From CAMLOF01 sp041913045 (GTDB taxonomy: Bacteria > Pseudomonadota > Gammaproteobacteria > Burkholderiales > Burkholderiaceae_C): a stretch of DNA of 64,000 nucleotides. The position numbers were made by a program, and so were the translations under genes. The first letter of the stretch is position 1. The number at the start of each line of letters is the position of its first letter. Under the pieces are notes generated by a model. The model did not search any database, was not told the DNA's origin, and saw only the letters and a program-made list of their open reading frames with translations. Shown here one piece after another: positions 24,694 to 32,294 of this stretch. The stretch lies in assembly GCA_041913045.1 (NCBI GenBank), contig JAYSGB010000012.1, positions 42,804 through 106,803 on the forward strand. Direction: 5' to 3'.

Positions 24694-25586
24694 CCGGCAC
24701 CCCCGAAACCGTCACGCTGATCCCGATCGCGCGGGTAGAAATCCTCAACTCCCGCGAACGCAATATGAAAATCTTCGAGGAGATCGTTGAGAACATCAAA
24801 TCGATCGGTTTGAAGAAACCCATCACCGTCACCGAACGCCCGGGTGATGATGGACATCCCAAGTACCTGCTGGTCTGCGGTGAGGGGCGTCTGAACGCCT
24901 TCCGCATCCTGGGCGAGACGCACATTCCCGCCCTGGTAGTCGATGTCAGCGATGAAGACGCCTTCATCATGAGCCTGGCCGAGAACATCGCCCGGCGTGG
25001 CCACCGGCCCCTGGAAATTCTGGCCGACATCGAAATCCTGAGGAAGCGCGGCTATGACGCCGATACCATCATCCACAAAACCGGCCTCTCACCCAAGTAC
25101 GTCAAGGACATCGTCTTCCTGCTCGACCAGGGGGAGGAGCGGCTGATCGAAGGCGTGCAACGCGGCGCCATCCCGCTGACCACGGCTTTGGAAATCGCCC
25201 GCGCCAAGGACGACGATGAAAGCCTGGGCGAAATGCTGCAGGAGGCCTATGAGAACGGCCAGCTCAACCGGCGCCAGATCATCGAGACCAAACGCCTCGT
25301 CGAAAAGCGCCAGGCCTACGGCCCAGGCTCTCCCGATCCTGCCCAGATCAAACCGCCCACCTCCAGCTACAGCCTGGTGCGCACCTACCAGCGGGAAGTC
25401 GAGCGCCAACGCAAGATGGTGCTCAAGGCCGAGCACGCGCACCAGCGTCTGCTGCTGGTGGTGCAGGGCCTAAAAAAGCTCTTCTCGGATGAGCATTTCG
25501 TCAACCTGCTGCGCGCCGAGGGGCTGGACACCCTGCCCAAGTACCTGGCCGAGCGCATCGACAGCCTGAATGGAGCCGCCGCATGA
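24687..25586 (+). CDS. ParB-like protein 1
   Basis: A 299-residue protein with a ParB N-terminal (CTPase-type) domain: TLIPIARVEILNSRERN, LLVCGEGRLNAFRILG (the box corresponding to GERRxRA) and MSLAENIARRGHRPLEI (the ENIxR box). It is followed by a helix-turn-helix region (HKTGLSPKYVKDIVFLLDQG) and a C-terminal helical part. ParB proteins bind a DNA site and spread on it as CTP-dependent clamps. There is no ParA gene beside it, so ordinary plasmid partition is unlikely. The stop overlaps the next start by 4 bases. Confidence 0.88.
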   Translation: MLTGTPETVTLIPIARVEILNSRERNMKIFEEIVENIKSIGLKKPITVTERPGDDGHPKYLLVCGEGRLNAFRILGETHIPALVVDVSDEDAFIMSLAENIARRGHRPLEILADIEILRKRGYDADTIIHKTGLSPKYVKDIVFLLDQGEERLIEGVQRGAIPLTTALEIARAKDDDESLGEMLQEAYENGQLNRRQIIETKRLVEKRQAYGPGSPDPAQIKPPTSSYSLVRTYQREVERQRKMVLKAEHAHQRLLLVVQGLKKLFSDEHFVNLLRAEGLDTLPKYLAERIDSLNGAAA

Positions 25587-26650
25587 ATCCCGCCATGAAC
25601 GCACAACGGGCACAACTGACCCAACCCAACATCACTCCAATGTACCCCGGCATCCATCAGACCGACGAGGTCGAGGAGGGCCCCAACCTGCCCACGGCCC
25701 CGCTCAACACCTTGCTCGGCTTCGATCTGGAAACTTACCAGATCCCGCTGGACACCCTGATGCCCAGCAAACGCATCCCGGACGGGGTCATGAGCACCCG
25801 CAAGTACAAACAGGTCGTCTCGTCCATCCACGAAATCGGCCTGATCGAACCCTTGTCGGTGATCCAGCACGACCCGGCCAAGCCGGAGTTCATCCTGCTC
25901 GATGGTCATCTGCGCGTCCTGGCCCTAAAGGACCTCGGTGTGCACGAAGCCCCCTGCCTGATCGCCAAGGACGACGAGACCTACACCTACAACCACCGGA
26001 TTAACCGGCTCTCGACCATCCAGGAACACTACATGATCCGCCGCGCCATCGATCGCGGGGTCAGCAAGGAGCGCCTGGCCCGGGCCTTTGGCGTGAACCT
26101 GAGCTCCATCAACCGGCGCATCAACCTGCTCGAAGGCATTTGTCCGGACGCGATCGCCCGGCTGCAGGATAAACAATTCACACCCGACGTGACCCGGGTG
26201 CTGCGCAATATGAAAGCCGCCCGGCAGGTCGAAGCGGTGGAACTAATGGTGGCCAGCAACACCATCACCGTGGCGCATGCCGATGCCTTGCTCAAAGCCA
26301 CGCCGCTCGAGCAACGCACCGACTTCAAACCCACGGAGCGCGACAAGCAACGGGCGCCTATCGAGCAGATCGTCAAACTCGAAAAGGAGATGAGCCAGGT
26401 CCAGACCCAGTACAAGGACGCCGAAGAAAACTACGGCTCAGACCTCCTCAACCTGGTGGTGGCCAAGGGCTACCTGACCAAGCTGCTCGGCAACGATGCC
26501 GTCAAAAGCTACATCACCCGCCATGAGCCCGAAATCCTCGAGCATTTCGAATTGGTGGTGAATACCGTGAGCATGGAAGAGGCGGTGCAGCAGCAGCTCG
26601 AGGCAGATGGCGAATTCGAAGAGCCGCCCGAGGAGGCCCCGGCGCAGTAG
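25583..26650 (+). CDS. ParB-like protein 2 with RepB-type C-terminus
   Basis: A 355-residue protein coupled to the first ParB. It carries a second ParB N-terminal domain (YQIPLDTLMPSKRIPDGV, FILLDGHLRVLALKDLGV) and a clear HTH (SKERLARAFGVNLSSINRRI, about 155-175). The long C-terminal region resembles the RepB C-terminal domain of partition proteins. Its ENIxR box is replaced by NHRINRLSTIQEHYM. Two different ParB paralogues in tandem behind a serine recombinase suggest a heteromeric DNA-site complex. Function is not known. Confidence 0.85.
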   Translation: MNPAMNAQRAQLTQPNITPMYPGIHQTDEVEEGPNLPTAPLNTLLGFDLETYQIPLDTLMPSKRIPDGVMSTRKYKQVVSSIHEIGLIEPLSVIQHDPAKPEFILLDGHLRVLALKDLGVHEAPCLIAKDDETYTYNHRINRLSTIQEHYMIRRAIDRGVSKERLARAFGVNLSSINRRINLLEGICPDAIARLQDKQFTPDVTRVLRNMKAARQVEAVELMVASNTITVAHADALLKATPLEQRTDFKPTERDKQRAPIEQIVKLEKEMSQVQTQYKDAEENYGSDLLNLVVAKGYLTKLLGNDAVKSYITRHEPEILEHFELVVNTVSMEEAVQQQLEADGEFEEPPEEAPAQ

Positions 26651-26660
26651 GTCAGATTCA

Positions 26661-26690
26661 TTGCCGCACCGCAATACCGGAGGGTAAAAT
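26661..26690 (+). promoter_or_regulatory. Sigma70-type promoter of the RfaH-like gene
   Basis: TTGCCG (26661-26666) and TAAAAT (26685-26690) are separated by 18 bases, in the short gap between ParB 2 and the RfaH-like gene. A strong GGAGG ribosome site follows at 26713-26717, so this gene can be expressed on its own. Confidence 0.5.
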
Positions 26691-26722
26691 GCTGACAATA
26701 AAAATAACCTTCGGAGGTGGTC

Positions 26723-27220
26723 ATGCACTGGTATCTCGTCCATACCAAGCCCAGGCAGGAAAAGTGCGCCCTGGAAAACCTCCAGCGCCAAGGGTTTCAG
26801 TGCTATCTGCCCACCCTCCCAGCCGAAAAGCTCCGCCAGGGGGTGCTGACGGTTGCAGATGAACCCCTGTTCCCGCGCTATCTGTTCATCCGTCTGGGCC
26901 AGGGCGATTCAGCGCCAAGTTGGGCACCCATCCGTTCGACCAAAGGCGTCAGCCGGCTGGTCAGTTTCGGGGTAGAGCCAGCCAAGGTGGCAGACCGCCT
27001 GGTCGAGGCTCTGCGGGCGCAAGAAGCATCTGTTCAGGCCGAGCCGGCGCGCCTGTTCAAGCCGGGCGAGCGCGTGCGTCTGACGACGGCGCCGTTTGCC
27101 GGTATCGAGGGCATCTACCAAATGGCCGATGGCGAGCGACGTGTCATGGTGTTGATTGAACTTCTCTCCAAGCAAGTCCGGGTGCGAGTTGCACCGGCCA
27201 ACCTGCGCAAGGTCAGCTGA
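26723..27220 (+). CDS. RfaH-like transcription antiterminator (NusG paralogue)
   Basis: A 165-residue stand-alone NusG-family protein, matching E. coli RfaH (162 aa) in length. The N-terminal domain reads MHWYLVHTKPRQEKCALENL, then EPLFPRYLFIRLG and APIRSTKGVSRLVSFG (RfaH: INATRGVSHFVRFG). The KOW domain is FKPGERVRLTTAPFAGIEGI. RfaH loads on RNA polymerase paused at an ops site, suppresses termination and helps couple ribosomes on long LPS and capsule operons. A perfect ops element lies 149 bp downstream in the leader of the polysaccharide locus. Its GGAGG site gives ATG 26723. An upstream GTG at 26717 is less likely. Confidence 0.88.
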   Translation: MHWYLVHTKPRQEKCALENLQRQGFQCYLPTLPAEKLRQGVLTVADEPLFPRYLFIRLGQGDSAPSWAPIRSTKGVSRLVSFGVEPAKVADRLVEALRAQEASVQAEPARLFKPGERVRLTTAPFAGIEGIYQMADGERRVMVLIELLSKQVRVRVAPANLRKVS

Positions 27221-27247
27221 GGTTCGTTCGAAATATTTCTCAAAGTC

Positions 27248-27290
27248 ATGACGGTGTGGCAAAATACCGTCATCCGTTAGGCTTTTTGCA
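27248..27290 (+). terminator. Hairpin and T-run after the RfaH-like gene
   Basis: A perfect 8-bp inverted repeat, ATGACGGT (27248-27255) / ACCGTCAT (27266-27273), has a 10-base AT-rich loop and is followed 10 bases later by CTTTTTG. It begins 28 bases after the stop codon. The distance to the T-run is long for a standard terminator, so an operator or attenuator role is also possible. Confidence 0.4.
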
Positions 27291-27368
27291 GTGCCCTGCT
27301 GCTCTTTCCAGCCCCGGACTTTCCTTGCTAAAAACCGCAGACCGCGCTTGCTGATCGTGAAACGGCAT

Positions 27369-27380
27369 GGCGGTAGCGTG
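27369..27380 (+). promoter_or_regulatory. ops element (RfaH recruitment site)
   Basis: GGCGGTAGCGTG is identical over all 12 bases to the E. coli ops element, which makes RNA polymerase pause and exposes a non-template hairpin to RfaH. Here it is also framed by a short inverted repeat, GGCATG (27364-27369) / CGTGCC (27377-27382), with one wobble pair. It lies 158 bp before the first codon of the polysaccharide locus, in the same direction. The longer JUMPstart consensus is not preserved upstream. Confidence 0.85.
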
Positions 27381-27537
27381 CCTAAAGCAGATCTGATTTG
27401 TCGCCCCTAGAGTTTCTTTTAAAAAGATCTCATTTGGGATCGTGTGTCTATTTGCCGTACGGTTTGCTTGTCGCTACCCGAATGGAGCAAAGCCAAATGC
27501 GGATATTGGGGCCAAATAACTACGGGAGTTCAAGATA

Positions 27538-27729
27538 ATGATTTTGGTCACCGGCGGCGCCGGCTTCATTGGCAGCAACTTCGTGCTCGACTGGCTGGCC
27601 CAGTCCGACGAGCCGGTCGTCAATCTCGACAAACTCACCTACGCCGGCAACCTGGAAAACCTGGCCAACGTGCAAAGCGGTGCTTACCGTGACTGGGTGG
27701 CCACGCAGTACGCCCAGGCCATCGCCTGA
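27538..27729 (+). pseudogene. rmlB: rmlB (dTDP-glucose 4,6-dehydratase) with large internal deletion
   Basis: A 63-codon remnant. Residues 1-42 are the normal RmlB N-terminus (MILVTGGAGFIGSNF with its NAD-binding loop, then NLDKLTYAGNLENLA). The last 20 residues (NVQSGAYRDWVATQYAQ) match the RmlB C-terminus. About 290 codons between them have been lost in frame, near the NLENLA/NVQSG junction. The original start, GGGAG ribosome site and stop survive. The protein cannot be an active dehydratase because the catalytic TDE and YxxxK segments are missing. It marks the first gene of a former rml operon. Confidence 0.8.
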
Positions 27730-27753
27730 TAGATATTCCGCGTAAACAGAACC

Positions 27754-28656
27754 ATGTCTCCCCACGAATCATCGCCCACGACAGCCGACTTGGGCGCAAA
27801 CTCAACCCCATCGGGGATCATCGACCTGACGCTGGCCCTCGTGGAAAAAGCGCATCTGCTTGTGATCGTTCCATTAGCGGCCGGACTACTGGCTTGGGGC
27901 GCGGCCGGATTGCTGCCCGACTATTACAAAAGCGAAGCGTCGATCAACGCGCAACTTAGCGTTCCGCCCGGGGTCCGATCCGAGGATGTGATCCTCCATC
28001 CGCTGAACTTCACCCGATTGCTCTTGACCCGGATCGACACAGAGGAACTCAGGGCGGTAGCACTGGACAAGGCTGGCGCTGGTCCATCGCGTACGACAAA
28101 CCTTCAGCTCCGGGCTCGAAGAGATCTGGCCACAGGGATCATTCACCTGACGGCAACTGCGGCTACTGCCGAATCAGCACAGGCGGCATTGGGTGCAGCC
28201 ATCGAAAAGCTGAGTGAACTGAGCAGACCGCACGATCAGGTCAGAGCCGAGCTGGAATCCAGCATCGCCGCCATGTCCCGCCAGCTGGACCGTATTGAAA
28301 AGGCTTCCCGCTTGGTCAAGGATGCCGAACTGGCCCGCGACAGCGGCCTGCGCGCAGGCGAACTGGCGATCGCTCAGGTGAAAATGGTCGAAAGCGAGCT
28401 GCAGCTGAGGGATCGCATCCATCATGCGAGCAGCCTGCTCGCCGGACTGCGTCCTGAAGCGGTGATCATGGCGCCCACCTTGCCCCTTTCGCCTGACGGG
28501 CCGGCAAGGACTCGGATCGGTATCGCGACTTGGCTGATCACGGGGTTGGTCCTGGTGATGATCATCTTGCTGAAAGAAGCGTTGAGTGGAGTTCAGATGA
28601 CGGGGGGGCAACTCCGGCGGTGGGAACTGATTCGACAGAGATTCCAACGCCGATGA
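27754..28656 (+). CDS. Wzz-like polysaccharide chain-length regulator (PCP type)
   Basis: A 300-residue inner-membrane protein. There is one TM helix near residues 33-53 (HLLVIVPLAAGLLAWGAAGL) and one near the C-terminus (WLITGLVLVMIILLKEAL, about 253-270). The long periplasmic part between them has coiled-coil segments (SSIAAMSRQLDRIEKASR). This is the PCP/Wzz topology that controls O-antigen chain length with Wzy. The Wzz proline-rich motif is not obvious, so it is a divergent member. It lies between the rmlB and rmlD/rmlC remnants and so was inserted into, or outlived, the rml operon. Confidence 0.65.
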   Translation: MSPHESSPTTADLGANSTPSGIIDLTLALVEKAHLLVIVPLAAGLLAWGAAGLLPDYYKSEASINAQLSVPPGVRSEDVILHPLNFTRLLLTRIDTEELRAVALDKAGAGPSRTTNLQLRARRDLATGIIHLTATAATAESAQAALGAAIEKLSELSRPHDQVRAELESSIAAMSRQLDRIEKASRLVKDAELARDSGLRAGELAIAQVKMVESELQLRDRIHHASSLLAGLRPEAVIMAPTLPLSPDGPARTRIGIATWLITGLVLVMIILLKEALSGVQMTGGQLRRWELIRQRFQRR

Positions 28657-28670
28657 TGGGATTCCCCACG

Positions 28671-28733
28671 ATTCTGTTGACCGGCGCAACAAGACCAGTT
28701 GGGCTGGGAGCTTCAGCGCAGCCTGCCTTGTGC
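28671..28733 (+). pseudogene. rmlD: rmlD (dTDP-4-dehydrorhamnose reductase) 5' fragment
   Basis: About 20 codons. ILLTGAT reads in one frame and then, after an extra base near 28690, QLGWELQRSL in the next, together the well-known RmlD N-terminus (ILLTGATGQLGWELQRSL). The rest of the gene is gone. It lies 14 bases after the wzz-like stop and is another relic of the rml operon. Confidence 0.7.
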
Positions 28734-28766
28734 CAGGCCATGGTGCAAGGCATCACCGGCACCTTT

Positions 28767-28865
28767 CCCAAGGCCAACGGGCTGGACGTGAACTTCGTGC
28801 AGGACAACCACAGCCGCAGCGGCAAAGGTGTTCTGCGGGGCCCGCACTACCAGTTGCCGCCACAT
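28767..28865 (+). pseudogene. rmlC: rmlC (dTDP-4-dehydrorhamnose 3,5-epimerase) fragment
   Basis: About 33 codons reading KANGLDVNFVQDNHSRSGKG then VLRGPHYQLPPH, the conserved RmlC segment that contains the catalytic-site region. An L in the GLHYQ motif is replaced by P. Both ends of the gene are missing, and rmlA, which normally lies between rmlD and rmlC, is not detected at all. Confidence 0.75.
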
Positions 28866-28885
28866 AGCTGCAGCCTGAACCGCTC

Positions 28886-30154
28886 ATGCAAGGCATACCT
28901 GTCCTGAGAGCCGATACCCGCGCCAGGGTGATCTCCAGCGTCGCATTGCGGGCACTTACCCTGGGCGGCCGTTTCCTGCTGCTGTTCCTGCTGGCCCATT
29001 GGTTGACGCCGGCGGACCTGGGCACCTACGGCCTGGTCGCAGCCGTGGTCGGATACGGCATCTACCTGATCGGCTGGGAGTTCTACACTTTCTCCGGCCG
29101 CCGACTGGTGACCGCCAATGCAGCGCTGCGCCGAGACATGGTCGAACAGCTGGGGATCCTGTACGGCCTGTCCTACGCCCTGGGGGTCGCCGTGCTGACC
29201 GTGGCCTGGTGGGCAGGAGTAATACCGCACGGTTATGCGCTCTGGATCGCCGGACTCCTGCTTGTGGAATACCTGGCACAGGAAGTCCATCGTAATCTGG
29301 TGGCGCTTTCCAGACAACTCATGGCCTCCGTGGTGTTGTTCATCCGCATGGGAGCCTGGTGTTTCCTGGTCATGGCGCTGATGTGGCTCGAACCCGAGTG
29401 GCGGAGCCTGACATGGGTGCTGGGCGCCTGGCTGGCGTTTGCTGTAGCGGCCTGCGCACTGGGGTATGCGAGCCTGCTGGCGCAAACGCGGCCCGGCTGG
29501 CCGCGCAGGATCGACTGGCGCTGGTTCGGCCAGGGCATCCTGGTCGCCTGGCCACTTTTTGTGGCGTCGCTGTCGACACGGGGCATGGCCACTTTTGACC
29601 GGTTCTTTCTTGAAGATCAAGCCGGGCTGGAAGTGCTGGGGGCTTATGTGTTGTTCATGGGCATCACGACCGCCATCCTGTCCTTCCTGGACGCCGGCGT
29701 GGTGGACTTCAGTTATCCACGACTGGTCGAACACGCGGGGCGGGGCGAACCGCAGGCCTTCCGCGCCGTGTTGCGCCACGCACGGCGCAGGTTGCTGTTC
29801 ATGACCGTGCCGCTGGTGCTGGGTGCGCTACTGGTGACCGAGTTGCTGGTTCCCGCCCTTGGCAAGCCCGTGTTCACCGACAATCGGCACCTGATGTACT
29901 GGCTGTTACTGGCCACTGTACTGCAGGCGCTGTGCCTAATCCCCCACCTGGCGCTGTACGGCATGCGACGAGACGCACCGATCATGCAAATCCAGCTGGC
30001 CGGACTGGCGGTGTTCTGCCTGAGCGCCTGGCTGTTGAGGCCGCAGGGCGCCGTGGCCGTCCCGCTGGCCCTGTGTTTGGCCTGGGCCCTGATACTGGCG
30101 TGGAAGTCGATGGCCTGCCGGCAGGCATTGGCCACCTTCACAACCTCTTCCTGA
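28886..30154 (+). CDS. wzx: Wzx-type O-unit flippase
   Basis: A 422-residue membrane protein with about 12 hydrophobic segments. It is of the polysaccharide-transport (MATE-like/MOP) class that moves lipid-linked repeat units across the inner membrane. The N-terminus (SVALRALTLGGRFLLLFLLA, then WLTPADLGTYGLVAAVVGY) shows the usual opening of Wzx proteins. The gene overlaps the RmlC-fragment reading frame and is followed 5 bases later by legB. The substrate would be the legionaminate/FucNAc-containing unit built by the genes below. Confidence 0.8.
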   Translation: MQGIPVLRADTRARVISSVALRALTLGGRFLLLFLLAHWLTPADLGTYGLVAAVVGYGIYLIGWEFYTFSGRRLVTANAALRRDMVEQLGILYGLSYALGVAVLTVAWWAGVIPHGYALWIAGLLLVEYLAQEVHRNLVALSRQLMASVVLFIRMGAWCFLVMALMWLEPEWRSLTWVLGAWLAFAVAACALGYASLLAQTRPGWPRRIDWRWFGQGILVAWPLFVASLSTRGMATFDRFFLEDQAGLEVLGAYVLFMGITTAILSFLDAGVVDFSYPRLVEHAGRGEPQAFRAVLRHARRRLLFMTVPLVLGALLVTELLVPALGKPVFTDNRHLMYWLLLATVLQALCLIPHLALYGMRRDAPIMQIQLAGLAVFCLSAWLLRPQGAVAVPLALCLAWALILAWKSMACRQALATFTTSS

Positions 30155-30159
30155 ACAGC

Positions 30160-31140
30160 ATGACAACTGCACTCATCACCGGCGCCGACGGCTTCATCGG
30201 CTCGCACCTGACGGAACTCCTCGTGCGCGAGGGCTACAAGGTCAAGGCCCTGTCCCAGTACAACTCTTTCAACTACTGGGGCTGGCTGGAAGATGTGGAA
30301 TGCCGCAGCGACATCGAAGTCCTCAGTGGCGATGTGCGCGACCCGCATTTCTGCAAGCACATCACCAAAGGGGTGGATGTCGTGTTCCACCTGGCGGCGC
30401 TGATCGCCATTCCGTACTCCTACGTCGCGCCCGACAGCTATGTCGACACCAACGTGAAGGGCACGCTCAACATCTGCCAGGCGGCGCTGGACAATGGTGT
30501 CAGCCGGGTAATCCACACCTCCACCAGCGAGGTCTATGGCACCGCGCGGTATGTGCCGATCGACGAGAAGCATCCTTTGCAAGCGCAATCGCCCTACAGC
30601 GCCTCCAAGATCGGTGCGGACGCCATGGCGATGAGCTTCTTCAATGCCTTCGACCTGCCGCTGACCGTGGCGCGCCCCTTCAACACCTATGGCCCTCGGC
30701 AATCGGCCAGGGCCGTGATCCCGACGATCATCAGCCAGATTGCCAGCGGCAGGAAACAGATCCAGCTCGGCGACCTGACCCCCACGCGCGACTTCAACTT
30801 TGTGGCAGACACCTGCCGTGGCTTCCTGGCGCTGGCGCGGTGCGATGCGGCCATCGGCGAGACGGTGAACATTGGCTCCAATTTCGAGATTTCCATCGGC
30901 GACACGCTCAAGCTGATCCGCGAGCTCATGCACAGCGATGTCGAGTTCGTGTCCGACCAGCAACGCCTGCGTCCGGAGAAGTCCGAGGTGTTCCGACTCT
31001 GGTGCGACAACACACGCATCCACGCGCTGACCGGCTTCAAACCGGAATACGACATCCGGCGCGGCATGCAGGCCACCATCGACTGGTTCACCCAGCCGCA
31101 CAACCTCGCCAAGTACAAGGCCGACATCTACAACGTCTGA
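30160..31140 (+). CDS. legB: Nucleotide-GlcNAc 4,6-dehydratase (LegB)
   Basis: A 326-residue extended SDR enzyme, the first step of legionaminic acid synthesis, giving the 4-keto-6-deoxy sugar. Motifs are TALITGADGFIGSHL (NAD-binding), HTSTSEVYGTARYVPI with the TSE active-site triad, and YSASKIGAD (YxxxK). The start is ATG 30160. A longer in-frame reading runs into wzx. Substrate could be GDP-GlcNAc (Campylobacter route) or UDP-GlcNAc. The presence of ptmE-like genes favours GDP. Confidence 0.88.
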   Translation: MTTALITGADGFIGSHLTELLVREGYKVKALSQYNSFNYWGWLEDVECRSDIEVLSGDVRDPHFCKHITKGVDVVFHLAALIAIPYSYVAPDSYVDTNVKGTLNICQAALDNGVSRVIHTSTSEVYGTARYVPIDEKHPLQAQSPYSASKIGADAMAMSFFNAFDLPLTVARPFNTYGPRQSARAVIPTIISQIASGRKQIQLGDLTPTRDFNFVADTCRGFLALARCDAAIGETVNIGSNFEISIGDTLKLIRELMHSDVEFVSDQQRLRPEKSEVFRLWCDNTRIHALTGFKPEYDIRRGMQATIDWFTQPHNLAKYKADIYNV

Positions 31141-31144
31141 AGCC

Positions 31145-32281
31145 ATGTTTGAAACCCTGATCCGCTTCATCCGGGACCGGTACCGGACGGATGACTTCGT
31201 GCCTCTGCATGCACCCGTGTTTGCAGGCAACGAAAAGCGCTACGTGTGCGACACCGTCGACTCGACCTTCGTGTCCAGCGTCGGGGCGTTTGTGGACCGC
31301 TTCGAGGCCGACATGGCGACTTACACCGGCAGCCCGCACGCCGTGGCCACGGTCAACGGCACGGCAGCGCTGCATGTGGCCTTGAAGCTGGCCGGCGTGG
31401 CACCTGGGGACCTGGTGGTGACGCAGCCGCTGACCTTTGTGGCCACCTGCAATGCCATCGCGTATTGCCAGGCCGAACCGGTGTTCGTCGACGTGGACCG
31501 TCACACCATGGGGCTGTCCCCCCGCGCCCTCGAAACCTGGCTGACGGACAACGCGATCGTGGAAGGCAGCATCTGCCTGACCCGTTCAGACCGCCGCCCG
31601 GTGCGGGCCTGCCTGCCCATGCACACCTTCGGCATGCCGGCCGATCTGCACGGCCTGCTCGACGTCTGTTCGCGGTGGAAGCTTGCCCTGGTGGAGGATG
31701 CCGCCGAATCGCTGGGCAGCTTGTACCACGGCCGGCACACCGGCACCTTCGGCCTGCTGGGAACGCTGAGCTTCAATGGCAACAAGATTATCACCACTGG
31801 TGGTGGCGGCATGGTGCTCACCTCGGAGGCCTTGGGGCAGCGGGCCAAGCACATCACCACCACGGCCAAGCGGCCGCATCCGTACGAGTACATCCACGAC
31901 GAGGTCGGTTTCAATTACCGGCTGCCCAACATCAACGCAGCGCTGGGCTGTGCCCAGCTCGAACAGCTGGAAGGCTTTGTGCTCAACAAGCGCGAGCTGG
32001 CCGCAGCCTACGCCGCCCACCTGGCCGGTTCAGAGCTGCAGTTCGTGACCGAACCGCCCGGCTGCCGGTCCAACTACTGGCTCAATTCGGTCATCTGCAA
32101 TGACCGGGCGCACCGCGATGCCCTGCTCAAGGCCACCAACGATCAGGGAGTCATGACCCGACCCATCTGGGCATTGATGACCCATCTGCAGCCTTTCAAG
32201 GCCTGCCGCACCGGATCGCTGGAGAACGCGCTCTGGCTGGAAGACCGTGTGGTCAACCTGCCGAGCAGCATCACACTATGA
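31145..32281 (+). CDS. legC: PLP-dependent aminotransferase (LegC)
   Basis: A 378-residue DegT/DnrJ/EryC1-type aminotransferase that adds the C4 amino group to the LegB product. The PLP-lysine motif is SFNGNKIITTGGGGMVL (Lys near residue 215), preceded by VEDAAESLGSLYHGRHTG. It starts 4 bases after legB. LegC proteins have an extended N-terminus (FVPLHAPVFAGNEKRYV) that separates them from PseC, and that is seen here. Confidence 0.87.
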   Translation: MFETLIRFIRDRYRTDDFVPLHAPVFAGNEKRYVCDTVDSTFVSSVGAFVDRFEADMATYTGSPHAVATVNGTAALHVALKLAGVAPGDLVVTQPLTFVATCNAIAYCQAEPVFVDVDRHTMGLSPRALETWLTDNAIVEGSICLTRSDRRPVRACLPMHTFGMPADLHGLLDVCSRWKLALVEDAAESLGSLYHGRHTGTFGLLGTLSFNGNKIITTGGGGMVLTSEALGQRAKHITTTAKRPHPYEYIHDEVGFNYRLPNINAALGCAQLEQLEGFVLNKRELAAAYAAHLAGSELQFVTEPPGCRSNYWLNSVICNDRAHRDALLKATNDQGVMTRPIWALMTHLQPFKACRTGSLENALWLEDRVVNLPSSITL

Positions 32282-32294
32282 ACGGGACGACAGC

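Larger units (their letters stand above)
27221..27537 (+). promoter_or_regulatory. Leader of the polysaccharide locus (non-coding)
   Basis: A 317-bp intergenic stretch, more AT-rich than its surroundings. It contains the hairpin at 27248-27273, a CAGTGCCCTG segment (27289-27298) that weakly recalls the start of JUMPstart, the ops element at 27369-27380, and an AT-rich TTTCTTTTAAAAAGATC segment near 27412-27430. A GGGAG ribosome site before the rmlB remnant completes it. I could not assign -35/-10 boxes with confidence. Confidence 0.55.

Noticed and set aside
24687..26650. A plasmid partition (parAB) locus
   Set aside because: Two ParB-like proteins are present but there is no ParA ATPase, replication initiator or visible parS cluster.
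27289..27380. A full JUMPstart sequence
   Set aside because: Only the ops core is exact. The CAGTGCCCTG segment lies 92 bp from the ops end instead of inside the usual 39-bp block, and the middle part does not match.
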